29,473 nucleotides of DNA, from NCBI GenBank assembly GCA_964547905.1, contig CAZJPN010000086.1:1-29473 (forward strand), written 5' to 3'. Shown here one piece after another: positions 7,476 to 16,555 of this stretch; the first letter of the stretch is position 1; each line of letters starts with the position of its first letter. Below the pieces are notes generated by a model. The model was not told the DNA's origin, made no database searches, and saw nothing but the letters and a program-made list of their open reading frames with translations. Source of the stretch: JAJYLM01 sp964547905. Its GTDB lineage: Bacteria; JAMCPX01. Made by a program: the position numbers and the translations under genes.

Positions 7476-10012
7476 AAAAAGTAAACCGGATTCTGACTAT
7501 ATATTACGGCATACTTCTGGTCGTGACAATGTCGGTATTTAGTGTGCTCCTTTCTACAACCAATACCATAAATATAAACAGTTATATATTAAACAGTGCC
7601 CTTGTCATTGGTTCTATCGTACTTACCGATTTGATATTTTCTATCGTAAATCCGTTTATGCTGAAAAGGGCAAAAGATGTTTTAGGCGAAACCTACAATA
7701 CATCTTCCAATAAAAATATGAATACACTTATAACCTATCCATTTAAAGCAACACCGCTGGTCGTTACAACGGAATTGATCGGAATGTTTGCGTACCTTAT
7801 TGTTGGGAATCTTACAAATATAATAGGACTAAGAGATATATCTTATGAATTTTATGGCCTCGCCTTCACATTCCTATTCATACTTATTATAACCATATTC
7901 TCACAGATATACATATTTAAAATAGTAACAAACACATACCTAGCAAAGGCTATAAGGAAGATAGACATCGTAGAATTGAAAAGCATCTATATACCAATAA
8001 AGTATAAGCTCATTGGTGTGTTTACTATAATTTTAATAAGTACATTTATTGTAATTGCATATGCTATTTTCAATAATGCCGATAGGTATATAAAGGAAAG
8101 TTTATACAATAATACACTTCGATCGGCATCGCTTTTAGCTGATACAATCGACAACAATACCAACGCTGATAATATCATGAAAGGAATGGCAGCCGAATTT
8201 AAGGGTAAATACAGGTTCTATTTGTACAATCTTAACGACAAAGGAATAAATGGCTATTCCAACGCCTCTTTAAACAACAAGATAATAAATGAATTGGGCT
8301 CAGAAGATGTAATATCGGATACACAAAATGATCAGACATTATTTTCACTTCATCGACCGGTACTAATAAAAGGCAACCCTTATTTTATTGTTATCGGGGT
8401 TGGGAATAGCCTCTACAGATCGATACTGCGTAGTTTCATTTCCAATATAGCGTTATCCGGCATTTTCATATTTTTGATAGTGCTTATAACCACATTTCTT
8501 ATATCTCGAGACATATCATTTCATGAAAAGAACCTTGCAAATTACTCGGAAATTCTATCAGAAAAAAATTTGTCTAAATTACCTGAATTGGTTTCAACCG
8601 ATGAATTTGGATTGATCTCTTTAAACTTGAGAACACTCGTTAAGAACTTCAAAGAATCGAAAATTCGTACAAACGAGAGCATAACCGCAATGAACAATTT
8701 GATAGGTTCGACTTTCAAGAATATTTCCAAGGTAAAGTCGACCATCATAGAACAATCAAAGTACACAGATGACTTGTTTGGTATAATTAATTCTATAAAA
8801 GATATCTCTCAGAAAATAACCGATCTGAGTGTACCGTTTAGCGATAGGATGGAAAAGAACAGTGAAAATATATCCCGTGCAATACAACGAAATAAGGAAA
8901 TAAAATCGTATGTAAATTCGGCTTCTGTACGCATATCAAGAACTTTAAAATTGATTGAAAAGGATATAAATGTATATGAAGATATAAAGCGTAGCATCTC
9001 AAAACTGAAAAATACGCTTCTTTCGATTGATTCGACACAAAAATCTATCAATGAAGATACATCGAGTACAATTAATTTACTGAAAGAATTCACAGATTCT
9101 ATAACAAACGTAAAAACATTAAACGATAAAGGTATAGAACTTACAAAAGATATAGAAGTAATGTTGAATGAAACACAAAATATAGCGGATGGTATACTTT
9201 CACTTGTATCCACTTTTCTTTCACATATACAACAAACAGAGGAAGTGCTTGGTATAATAAACAATGTTGCAGAACGTACAAATCTATTATCTGTTAATGC
9301 CTTCATACTCGCTTCCTCACCCCAAACCGAAGGCAAAAACTTCAGAGTTGTAGCAGAGGAGATCAAGAGACTTGCAGGAAGAGCAAGAACCGGCTCTAAA
9401 GACATTTCAACCTATATAACAAAAGTACGCAGAAACGTTGATGAAACATTTACCGGCATTAAAGATATAAGTGACATCATGACGACGGTAAAACAATCTA
9501 TCAATAGTATCAATTCTATTAATTATAGAACGGCAGAACTATCAAAATCGGCAATTGATATATCTGCTAACGCAACAAGAGGCAATGAAGCTATAACCAT
9601 GAATGAGGGTGATTCTGGCAATCTTTCCGGGAAGTCGAACATCATTGACAGCGTTAACAAACTTATAGAGGATATATCAACAACTCTAAGTAATATAAGG
9701 AATATCGGCAGTATTTTTAACGGAATAAAAGATACTCTTACAAATCTAACCGAAATTAATAATACACATTATACAACATTGACGTCAATAAGTAGCTCTA
9801 TGGAGGATATAAAAACATTTATAGGCTACATAAACGATAGTCTTGCAATTGATATAAAAGAGCAGGTAACATTTTCTTCAGATTCTGCCAAGAAATTAAT
9901 AGAACATATAAAGGGTAATGAAGAAAATATTATAGATCTTGATAATATTATTAATCAGCTTATACAGGAGCTTGATTTATTGAAGGAAAATATAAATTTG
10001 TTCATTGTATAA
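7472..10012 (+). CDS. Divergent methyl-accepting chemotaxis-like membrane receptor 2
   Basis: This 846-residue protein has the same plan as its upstream neighbour: membrane helices near 9-28, 38-60, 95-116, 127-149, 178-200 and 323-345, and an outer Cache-like domain at about 201-322. A short HAMP-like piece with TDEFG follows (near residue 370), then a long coiled coil. The hairpin TNLLSVNAFILASSPQTEGK (603-622) followed by FRVVAEEIKRLA begins at almost the same residue number as in receptor 1, so the pair looks like an old tandem duplication. Against E. coli Tsr, F373, E385, R388 and E391 read Glu, Leu, Ser and Thr, and the tip glycine is Gln, so the tip is degenerate in a different way. 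No CheR-binding pentapeptide is visible at the C-terminus. The start overlaps the previous stop (ATGA). The coding region is very AT-rich (about 27% GC by hand count over 9001-9180). The two proteins may form mixed dimers; this is inference. Confidence 0.8.
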   Translation: MKKVNRILTIYYGILLVVTMSVFSVLLSTTNTININSYILNSALVIGSIVLTDLIFSIVNPFMLKRAKDVLGETYNTSSNKNMNTLITYPFKATPLVVTTELIGMFAYLIVGNLTNIIGLRDISYEFYGLAFTFLFILIITIFSQIYIFKIVTNTYLAKAIRKIDIVELKSIYIPIKYKLIGVFTIILISTFIVIAYAIFNNADRYIKESLYNNTLRSASLLADTIDNNTNADNIMKGMAAEFKGKYRFYLYNLNDKGINGYSNASLNNKIINELGSEDVISDTQNDQTLFSLHRPVLIKGNPYFIVIGVGNSLYRSILRSFISNIALSGIFIFLIVLITTFLISRDISFHEKNLANYSEILSEKNLSKLPELVSTDEFGLISLNLRTLVKNFKESKIRTNESITAMNNLIGSTFKNISKVKSTIIEQSKYTDDLFGIINSIKDISQKITDLSVPFSDRMEKNSENISRAIQRNKEIKSYVNSASVRISRTLKLIEKDINVYEDIKRSISKLKNTLLSIDSTQKSINEDTSSTINLLKEFTDSITNVKTLNDKGIELTKDIEVMLNETQNIADGILSLVSTFLSHIQQTEEVLGIINNVAERTNLLSVNAFILASSPQTEGKNFRVVAEEIKRLAGRARTGSKDISTYITKVRRNVDETFTGIKDISDIMTTVKQSINSINSINYRTAELSKSAIDISANATRGNEAITMNEGDSGNLSGKSNIIDSVNKLIEDISTTLSNIRNIGSIFNGIKDTLTNLTEINNTHYTTLTSISSSMEDIKTFIGYINDSLAIDIKEQVTFSSDSAKKLIEHIKGNEENIIDLDNIINQLIQELDLLKENINLFIV

Positions 10013-10016
10013 CAAC

Positions 10017-10763
10017 ATGCATATTTTTACATCCGAAGGTATTGTTATCCATAAATTAAAGTATCTCGAATTCGATTTGATAGTCACAATTTTCTCAAAA
10101 ACGGAAGGAAAGCTCAATGCCATTGTAAAGGGCGGGGTAAACAGCAGAAAAAGATTTCCGGGAGCTTTCGAGATTGGAAATACCGGCGAGTTTGGGTTTA
10201 TTGATAAAAACCAGTATCAGCTTATAAATATAAGCCATGCGAAGGTGGATAACTATTTCATCAATCTAAAAAAGGATTACGACAAAACCATGATACTGTT
10301 TTACATGTTGGGTATTACGGATGTAATGCTCATTGAGCATCAGAGTCATCCTCGATTGTTCGACATCCTGATCCATACGCTGCGATTCCTTGAGATTAAC
10401 AAATCATTAAACCAAATCAGGTTATTCTATGAACTCCACTTATTAAAAGAAATCGGCTTGCTTCCTGCTATAGAAAAATGTGAATCATGCGGAAGACCAT
10501 TTTACAATAGCAATGTAAATTTTATAATAAAAACAGGAAAATTGGTATGTGAATCATGTATACCAAATAATGCCAAGGCATTCATGATACCCGCCAATTT
10601 ACTGGGGCTTATAAAAACAGTTAACAATAATCATATAAACCTGGATGAATTCTTGATTGTAGACATACCCCATGAGATATTCAATATTACAACAAGGCTT
10701 ATGAGCAATTACATAGATAGACCATTGAAAATATGGCAGATGATTGATACTATATTACTTTAA
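10017..10763 (+). CDS. recO: DNA repair protein RecO
   Basis: RecO binds SSB and DNA and, with RecR, loads RecA onto single-stranded gaps. It also anneals complementary strands. The N-terminal part has the RecO OB-fold start (SEGIVIHKLKYLEFDLIVTI, then GKLNAIVKGG near 31-40). The middle is helical, and a zinc motif C155-x2-C158 ... C178-x2-C181 is intact. Length (248 residues) is normal for the family. The ATG at 10017 lies 4 bases after the stop of receptor 2; a TTG at 10005 is possible but less likely. No strong ribosome binding site is seen near the ATG, so translation probably depends on coupling to the receptor gene. The position behind two membrane receptors is unusual for recO. Confidence 0.92.
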   Translation: MHIFTSEGIVIHKLKYLEFDLIVTIFSKTEGKLNAIVKGGVNSRKRFPGAFEIGNTGEFGFIDKNQYQLINISHAKVDNYFINLKKDYDKTMILFYMLGITDVMLIEHQSHPRLFDILIHTLRFLEINKSLNQIRLFYELHLLKEIGLLPAIEKCESCGRPFYNSNVNFIIKTGKLVCESCIPNNAKAFMIPANLLGLIKTVNNNHINLDEFLIVDIPHEIFNITTRLMSNYIDRPLKIWQMIDTILL

Positions 10764-10774
10764 AATAATATATA

Positions 10775-10790
10775 TTAATACCGGTATTAA
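10775..10790. repeat. 16-bp perfect palindrome downstream of recO
   Basis: TTAATACCGGTATTAA is an uninterrupted perfect palindrome starting 12 bases after the recO stop. It could be an operator for a dimeric regulator of the protease gene downstream. A palindrome of this length is expected by chance about once in two windows of this size, so the case is weak. Confidence 0.35.
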
Positions 10791-10802
10791 AAGTCTTCTT
10801 AT

Positions 10803-10869
<67 letters not shown>

Positions 10870-10920
10870 GGAAGAAAATTATTTTATTTGTATAGATCGT
10901 GACTTGAAAGGAATTAAAGA

Positions 10921-11835
10921 ATGAACAAAGATTACATTGATAATACACAGATAGACCTTGAGCAGCTTCATGATGATTATTATGGCTGGAAACAACCCGA
11001 GAAGCCTAAATTAAAGATAATTACGCCTGTAATATTGTTTTTTATAACCTTCGTAGCCGTGGTATTTGCAGGTGCATTTCAATATGGGGTTAACCCGTTT
11101 ACCCATATATCTGAAGCTTATAAAGGACTGCCGTTCGCTCTTATATTAATGGCTATTTTGCTATCCCATGAAATGGGACATTTCCTTATGTCAAAACACC
11201 ATGATGTTGCTGCAACCCTGCCCTACTTCATACCCGCGCCTAATATACTTGGAACATTTGGTGCCTTCATACGTATGAAATCACCTATACCCGACCGCAA
11301 TGCGCTCATTGACATTGGTGCAGCAGGACCACTTGCAGGTTTTTTAATCGCCCTGCCAGCCCTGATAATCGGCATAAAACTGTCTCCGCTTGTTCCAATA
11401 GCATCTGTAGGCGGCATAAAATTAGGTGATTCATTGCTTGTTAAGCTTATATCTTTTTTAGTAAGGCCGGATATTCCTGCGGGTTATGAAATCGGACTCA
11501 ACCCGATTGCATTTGCAGGCTGGATAGGTATGTTCGTAACTGCAATGAACCTTATACCAATAGGACAGCTCGACGGCGGACACATTGCTTATGCACTATT
11601 TGGCAAATGGTATAATGCCATTGCAAGGATTGCACTCATCACACTTGTTGTCATGGGTATATGGGGATGGGAAGTGTGGCTTTTCTGGGCGTTGATTATA
11701 CTGATCCTTGGTATAAGACATCCAAGCCCCATGGATCCTTATCAGCCACTTGATACAAGAAGAAAGGCAATAGCATGGCTCGCAATGATCATATTGATAA
11801 TCACATTCATACCCGTGCCGTTCTCGGGTCTATAA
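10921..11835 (+). CDS. Site-2 protease family membrane metalloprotease (M50)
   Basis: This is an intramembrane zinc protease of 304 residues. The metal-binding HEMGH (H83, E84, H87) lies in a hydrophobic helix and the third ligand is in NLIPIGQLDGGH (Asp218), the two signature motifs of the S2P/M50 family. About six membrane segments are visible, near 33-53, 70-90, 130-153, 195-215, 235-263 and 284-300. The GIRHPSPMDPYQPLD segment (264-278) is typical of a bacterial S2P branch related to plant EGY proteins. There is no PDZ domain, so it is unlike RseP. Substrates are unknown; the family cleaves membrane-bound regulators. The ATG has a good ribosome binding site (AAAGGAA, 8-9 bases upstream). 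It converges on recG with only 5 bases between the two stops. Confidence 0.9.
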   Translation: MNKDYIDNTQIDLEQLHDDYYGWKQPEKPKLKIITPVILFFITFVAVVFAGAFQYGVNPFTHISEAYKGLPFALILMAILLSHEMGHFLMSKHHDVAATLPYFIPAPNILGTFGAFIRMKSPIPDRNALIDIGAAGPLAGFLIALPALIIGIKLSPLVPIASVGGIKLGDSLLVKLISFLVRPDIPAGYEIGLNPIAFAGWIGMFVTAMNLIPIGQLDGGHIAYALFGKWYNAIARIALITLVVMGIWGWEVWLFWALIILILGIRHPSPMDPYQPLDTRRKAIAWLAMIILIITFIPVPFSGL

Positions 11836-11840
11836 TCTGG

Positions 11841-13949
11841 CTAAACCTCTATAAAGCTGATTGCTTTTTTATCGGAGTCGTAAAGATGCTTGAAGAGTAT
11901 ATTTTTATCATGCTCTTCAAGATAAATATTGCCATTCACAATATCGAAAGCGGTGTCTCTTGCCAATTTGAGTATGTCGATATCATGTACAATGCTTGCC
12001 ATCCTGAAATCCGGCATGCCTGATTGTTTTATACCAAGCATCTCTCCAGGACCTCTTATTTCAAGATCCATCTCTGCTATCTTAAACCCGTCATTTGTCT
12101 TTACCATTGCACCGAGTCTTTTTCGTGCCGTAACTGAAAGGCTGTGGGCATAAAGTATACAGAGAGCCTGCTCGGTACCCCTTCCTACCCTGCCCCTTAA
12201 CTGATGAAGCTGGGATAAGCCGAACCTCTCAGCATGCTCTATCATCATCACAGTTGCATTGGGAACATCGATGCCTACCTCTATTACAGTCGTGGCAACA
12301 AGCATGTCAACCTTACCTGCCCTGAAAGCATCCATGATTTGATCCCTCGTATCGTTCTTGACCCTTCCGTGGAGGAGCTCCACTTTGAATTTTTTGAATG
12401 CTTTTTTTAGCTCTTCGTACATCTTTGTCGCAGCCATAAGCTCGAGTGCATCTGATTCTTCTATCAATGGATAGACCACATAAACCTGAAAGCCTTTTTC
12501 CATTTCATCTCGCAAAAGGTCATAGATTCCCTGTCTCTGGCTTGCCTTGTAAAAGAGCAAGGTTTTCACAGGCTTTTTGTGAGGAGGCATCTGCCTTATT
12601 ACGGAAATATCAAGGTCTCCATAAGCCGTCATCGCAAGGGTGCGAGGAATAGGTGTGGCTGTCATGATAAGCATGTGCGGGTTATTGCCCTTTTTCTTCA
12701 ACTCCATCCTCTGGATAACGCCGAACCTATGCTGCTCATCTATTATGATCAACCCGCAGTTGCGGAACTTCACATCCGGCTGTATAAGCGCGTGCGTTCC
12801 TATAATCATATTCGATAAACCATCCGATAGCCGTTCAAGTACCTCCATTCTTTCCGATTCTCGTGTGTCACCTTTAAGGAGATCAAGCTTTATGTCGATA
12901 CCGTTTGTAAGTGTTTTAATAGTATTATAATGCTGTTCCGCGAGGATCTCTGTTGGAGCCATAAACGCAACCTGGTACCCATTGCTTATGGCAAGTAGTG
13001 CGGCATAAAGTGCAACAACCGTTTTACCGCTGCCGACGTCACCCTGCAAAAGCCTATTCATTGGATAGCCGGATGAAAGGTCACTAAATATCTCCTTAAT
13101 CACATACCTCTGGTCATCCGTTAGCGTAAACGGTAAGTTTCTATCGAGTGTGGCTATATAATCAATTTTCTCCGGATGTGGATTCATAGATGGTACGGAA
13201 AAAACTATACCATCCTTCTTTAGGTTTGCGTGTTTTCTCATAGCAAGTGCTATTTCAAAAAAGAAAAATTCATCAAACTTAACCCTTCTATGAAATATCG
13301 ATGATTGAGTATTAAGAGCTTCCCATGGAACATCATCACCGGGAAAATGCAGATTATAAATGGATTCTTTTAAATCGGGCAATAGGCATCTTTGTTTTAT
13401 CCGGGCAGGAAGATAATCATGAAGAGTGTTTATATAATCATCAAGCACATTTTTCATAATCCTGCGCAGTAACCTTTGAGTAATGCCCTCTATAGCAGAG
13501 TAAACAGGAACAATTCTGCCGAAGTTAAGGGTGTCGTCGCTTTCTTGATCAAACTCCTCAATATCCGGATGTATCATCTGGGGACGGCCTGCATACGACC
13601 TTATGTCTCCGTAAGCAAGTATCCTTGAACCTGTTTTAAACCTCTTGCTCATGTATGCATATTCGAAATTAAACCAGACAAGCGAGAGATATCCTGTGTT
13701 GTCCTTTATAATAACCTCGAATATACGCCTGCCCTTAAAGTTTTTCAGGGATATCTTAAAAACCTCTCCTACAACGACTTCTTTTACACCGAATCTTAGA
13801 GACCCTATTTTACTGATTTGTCTGCGGTCTTCATAACGGATAGGGAAAAATTGTATAAGCGAGAACACATCGGTGATACCCTTTTTCTCGAACAATCTTG
13901 TTCGTTGGGGACCTACGCCTTTGATGTATTGGATTGATGCGGTCGACAT
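11841..13949 (-). CDS. recG: ATP-dependent DNA helicase RecG
   Basis: RecG remodels stalled replication forks and branched DNA. The 702-residue length is normal. An N-terminal helix-hairpin region (IKGVGPQR, 9-16) leads into the wedge OB-fold domain (about 50-130) that recognises forks. Superfamily 2 helicase motifs follow: Walker A GDVGSGKT (303-310), DEQH (404-407), TATPIPRTLA (430-439), ATTVIEVGIDVPNA (552-565) and QLRGRVGRG (583-591). It lies 106 bases after rplQ on the same strand, with no convincing terminator between, so it may be a distal member of the ribosomal operon. No Shine-Dalgarno sequence precedes the ATG. Confidence 0.97.
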   Translation of the reverse strand: MSTASIQYIKGVGPQRTRLFEKKGITDVFSLIQFFPIRYEDRRQISKIGSLRFGVKEVVVGEVFKISLKNFKGRRIFEVIIKDNTGYLSLVWFNFEYAYMSKRFKTGSRILAYGDIRSYAGRPQMIHPDIEEFDQESDDTLNFGRIVPVYSAIEGITQRLLRRIMKNVLDDYINTLHDYLPARIKQRCLLPDLKESIYNLHFPGDDVPWEALNTQSSIFHRRVKFDEFFFFEIALAMRKHANLKKDGIVFSVPSMNPHPEKIDYIATLDRNLPFTLTDDQRYVIKEIFSDLSSGYPMNRLLQGDVGSGKTVVALYAALLAISNGYQVAFMAPTEILAEQHYNTIKTLTNGIDIKLDLLKGDTRESERMEVLERLSDGLSNMIIGTHALIQPDVKFRNCGLIIIDEQHRFGVIQRMELKKKGNNPHMLIMTATPIPRTLAMTAYGDLDISVIRQMPPHKKPVKTLLFYKASQRQGIYDLLRDEMEKGFQVYVVYPLIEESDALELMAATKMYEELKKAFKKFKVELLHGRVKNDTRDQIMDAFRAGKVDMLVATTVIEVGIDVPNATVMMIEHAERFGLSQLHQLRGRVGRGTEQALCILYAHSLSVTARKRLGAMVKTNDGFKIAEMDLEIRGPGEMLGIKQSGMPDFRMASIVHDIDILKLARDTAFDIVNGNIYLEEHDKNILFKHLYDSDKKAISFIEV
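11889..11921. terminator. Inverted repeat in recG tail, possible weak terminator for the protease gene
   Basis: CTTGAAGAG (11889-11897) and CTCTTCAAG (11913-11921) form a perfect 9-bp stem with a 15-base AT-rich loop. It lies about 55 bases past the stop of the plus-strand protease gene, inside the recG coding end. Because the two genes converge with a 5-base gap, any terminator for the protease must lie in recG. No T-run follows on either strand, so the role is uncertain. Confidence 0.25.
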
Positions 13950-14055
13950 CTAAGGTAGAGGGGAGTGATATATTAACGTCCCGAGAAGTAGATTTACATT
14001 TTTTATATGTTCGATGTGTATTTTAATCACTTTGAGGGATGTTATCTCTCTCAGG

Positions 14056-14472
14056 TTATGCTTTTTTCTCTTCTTTAGTTTCAGCCTTCTTATCTTTCTT
14101 CTTTTTCTCTTTTATTGCCCTATCTATAAGTTCTATAAACGCAAGATCAGCGCCGTCACCCATTCTCTTTCTGAACTTTATAATCCTTGTATATCCTCCG
14201 TTGCGGGTCTTATAACGATCCGAGAATGTTGAAAACAACTTTGCAACCGAAGGTTCATGCCTGAGTAAGGCAAATGCACGCCTGCGTGACGCAATATCGC
14301 CTTTTTTACCAAGTGTGATCATGCGTTCAACCACCCTTCTTAACTCCTTGGCCTTTGCAACAGTAGTTTCTATACGTTCGTTTATAATTAAAGATATTGC
14401 AAGGTTCTTTAATAATGCCTTTCTGTGGGATGTTGTCCTTCTAAATTTTCTACCATCAACATTGTGTCGCAT
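14056..14472 (-). CDS. rplQ: 50S ribosomal protein L17
   Basis: L17 binds 23S rRNA in the large subunit. The protein begins with the family signature MRHNVDGRKFRRTTSHRKAL, continues with the LLKNLAISLI and VVERMITLGKKGD blocks, and ends in a lysine/glutamate-rich tail from about residue 120. The 138-residue length is slightly above the usual 115-130 because of that tail. It is the last ribosomal gene of the alpha-type cluster and follows rpoA by 8 bases. Confidence 0.97.
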   Translation of the reverse strand: MRHNVDGRKFRRTTSHRKALLKNLAISLIINERIETTVAKAKELRRVVERMITLGKKGDIASRRRAFALLRHEPSVAKLFSTFSDRYKTRNGGYTRIIKFRKRMGDGADLAFIELIDRAIKEKKKKDKKAETKEEKKA

Positions 14473-14480
14473 AAGGTGTC

Positions 14481-15491
14481 TTACTCCTTTCCCTCATTTT
14501 CTCCATTCGTTTCAGCGCCTATAGGCTTCATGCCGAGACGCAGCCCCATACCGGTAAGAACCTCTTTTATCTCACTCAGTGATTTCCTGCCGAAATTCTT
14601 CATCTGCAATATTTCTTGTTCAGTTTTTAAAACAAGTTCTCCTATCGTCTTTATATTAGCATTCTTCAGGCAGTTCGTTGCCCTTACTGAAAATTCAAGT
14701 TCATCGATGCTTTTATTCATCAATTCCACAATTTTATCATCTTCCTGAACAATGTCGCTACGAACGATCTCAAGATTACTCTTCTCCACGATTTCTTCGG
14801 AAAACAACGACAACTGATCCGTTAAGATCTTTGCAGCGCTGATCAGTGCCTTTCTTGGTTCAATACTTCCATCTGTCCATATTTCTATTATAAGTTTGTC
14901 ATAATCTATAATCCTGCCTACCCGGGAATTACGTACCTGAAAGTTCACTCTTATGATGGGAGAAAAAATAGAATCTATAGATATGACACCTATAGGCATA
15001 TTTTCATCTTTATTTTCCTCTGAAGGTATATAACCCCTTCCCGACTTAACGATCATATCCGCATTGAATACTGAATCTTTGCCGAGCCTCGCTATTCTCG
15101 CGTTTGGATTTAGTATAACTACTTTGTCATCAATAATAATATCCTTTGCAGTAAGCTCCGTCTCGCCTTGAGCCCTTATCTTTATCTCTCTCTCGTTAAC
15201 ATCAAGCAGTTTCAACCTTATTGATTTTAGATTAAGTATTATCTCCATAACATCTTCGTATACACCGGGAACGGTCGAAAACTCATTCGTCACACCCTCT
15301 ATTTTTACCGATGTTATGGCCGCACCTTCTATGGATGATAGGAGTATTCTCCTCATTGTGTTGCCAATAGTTGTTCCATACCCTCTTTCCAGAGGCTCTA
15401 TTGTAAACTTTCCATAAGTTCCTGTAAGTGTGTTGCTATCTATTACCACTCTCTTTGGTTTAACAATTGGTTGTAAATTCCTATGAATCAT
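14481..15491 (-). CDS. rpoA: DNA-directed RNA polymerase subunit alpha
   Basis: The alpha subunit dimerises to start RNA polymerase assembly, and its C-terminal domain contacts UP elements and activators. The N-terminal domain (about 1-230) has ERGYGTTIGNTMRRILLSS, the dimer and beta/beta' binding region. The C-terminal domain (about 265-313) has the helix-hairpin-helix stretch IKTIGELV ... MKNFGRKSLSEIKEVL. The 336-residue length is normal. The ATG has a strong ribosome binding site (GGAGGG, 4 bases upstream). The gene lies between rpsD and rplQ as usual. Confidence 0.98.
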   Translation of the reverse strand: MIHRNLQPIVKPKRVVIDSNTLTGTYGKFTIEPLERGYGTTIGNTMRRILLSSIEGAAITSVKIEGVTNEFSTVPGVYEDVMEIILNLKSIRLKLLDVNEREIKIRAQGETELTAKDIIIDDKVVILNPNARIARLGKDSVFNADMIVKSGRGYIPSEENKDENMPIGVISIDSIFSPIIRVNFQVRNSRVGRIIDYDKLIIEIWTDGSIEPRKALISAAKILTDQLSLFSEEIVEKSNLEIVRSDIVQEDDKIVELMNKSIDELEFSVRATNCLKNANIKTIGELVLKTEQEILQMKNFGRKSLSEIKEVLTGMGLRLGMKPIGAETNGENEGKE

Positions 15492-15517
15492 TTATCCCTC
15501 CAAATTTTAAAAAGCTG

Positions 15518-16144
15518 TTATTTAGAATACAATTCTACAACAAGCTGCTCTTGTACAGGTACACTTATATCAGCCTTCTCAGGCAGGGCTTTCACCGTAG
15601 CTTTCATTATTTCAGGTTCAAGTTCAAGCCATTTTGGTATACCCGTCTTTTCACGTGTACTGAACGAAGACTGTACATGGACATTGTTCTTTGTGTTGCC
15701 TTTCAGTTCTATAACATTTCCGACCTTTACAAGGAACGACGAAACATCGACCTTCTTTCCATTAACGAGAACACGTCCGTGGTTTACAAGCTGTCTGGCA
15801 CTCGCCCTTGATGAAGCAAAACCAAGATTATATACAACATTATCAAGCCTTCTCTCGAGGAAAGACAACAATGTATCACCTGTTTTGCCGGTATGTCTTG
15901 TTGCATCATTAAATATCCTTTCAAATTGACGCTCTGTAATGCCATATATTCTTCTTAGTTTCTGTTTTTCTCTCAACTGCACACCATATTCGGTTAATTT
16001 ACTCTTATTGTGTCCATGTGAACCAGGCGGATAATTTCTACGTTCTATCGCACACTTTTCTCCATAACATCTGCTTCCCTTTAAAAAAAGTTTGATGCCT
16101 TCTCTTCTACAAAGTTTACATGCTGATTCAGTATAACGTGACAA
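15518..16144 (-). CDS. rpsD: 30S ribosomal protein S4 (zinc-binding form)
   Basis: S4 nucleates 30S assembly by binding the 16S rRNA five-way junction. The 208-residue protein keeps an N-terminal zinc knuckle with C9, C12, C26 and C31, then the S4 RNA-binding domain with RLDNVVYNLGFASSRASARQ and NHGRVLVNGKKVD (about 97-130). In several bacteria S4 represses the alpha operon; no obvious leader structure for that was identified here. The 26-base gap before rpoA is the largest within the cluster. Confidence 0.98.
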   Translation of the reverse strand: MSRYTESACKLCRREGIKLFLKGSRCYGEKCAIERRNYPPGSHGHNKSKLTEYGVQLREKQKLRRIYGITERQFERIFNDATRHTGKTGDTLLSFLERRLDNVVYNLGFASSRASARQLVNHGRVLVNGKKVDVSSFLVKVGNVIELKGNTKNNVHVQSSFSTREKTGIPKWLELEPEIMKATVKALPEKADISVPVQEQLVVELYSK

Positions 16145-16159
16145 CTTTTCCTCCTTTAA

Positions 16160-16546
16160 TTAAACTCTTCTCTTCTTAGGCGGTTTGCAGCCATTATGGG
16201 GTATAGGCGTAACGTCTTTTATAGCAAGGATTTTTATCCCTGTTCCCTGTATGGCTCTTATTGCCGATTCTCTACCTGCGCCTGGACCCTTAACATATAC
16301 GATAATACTCTTCATCCCAAGGTCCATGGCCTTTCTGGTTGCATCCTCTGCAGCAAGCTGTGCAGCAAAAGGTGTACCCTTTTTTGATCCCTTAAACCCC
16401 TTTATCCCTGCACTCGACCATATTATTACATTCCCTTCATTGTCGGTAATCGTCACTATCGTATTGTTAAACGTAGATTGTATGTGTACAATGCCTATAC
16501 TTACCGTCCTTTTTATTTTCTTCTTTGTTTTTCTTGGTGTAGCCAA
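16160..16546 (-). CDS. rpsK: 30S ribosomal protein S11
   Basis: S11 sits on the 30S platform near the mRNA exit path. The 128-residue protein shows the family core IVHIQSTFNNTIVTITD, WSSAGIKGFKGSKKGTPFAA and the C-terminal GCKPPKKRRV. The lysine-rich N-terminus (TPRKTKKKIKR) is usual. It follows rpsM by 9 bases and precedes rpsD by 15. Confidence 0.98.
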   Translation of the reverse strand: MATPRKTKKKIKRTVSIGIVHIQSTFNNTIVTITDNEGNVIIWSSAGIKGFKGSKKGTPFAAQLAAEDATRKAMDLGMKSIIVYVKGPGAGRESAIRAIQGTGIKILAIKDVTPIPHNGCKPPKKRRV

Positions 16547-16555
16547 ACTTACCTC

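Noticed and set aside
8809..9405. 198-residue open frame antisense to receptor 2
   Set aside because: Same reason: low-complexity shadow opposite a clearly real coding frame with chemoreceptor motifs.
15483..15929. 148-residue plus-strand open frame opposite rpsD
   Set aside because: Shadow of rpsD; no domain and inconsistent with the operon layout.
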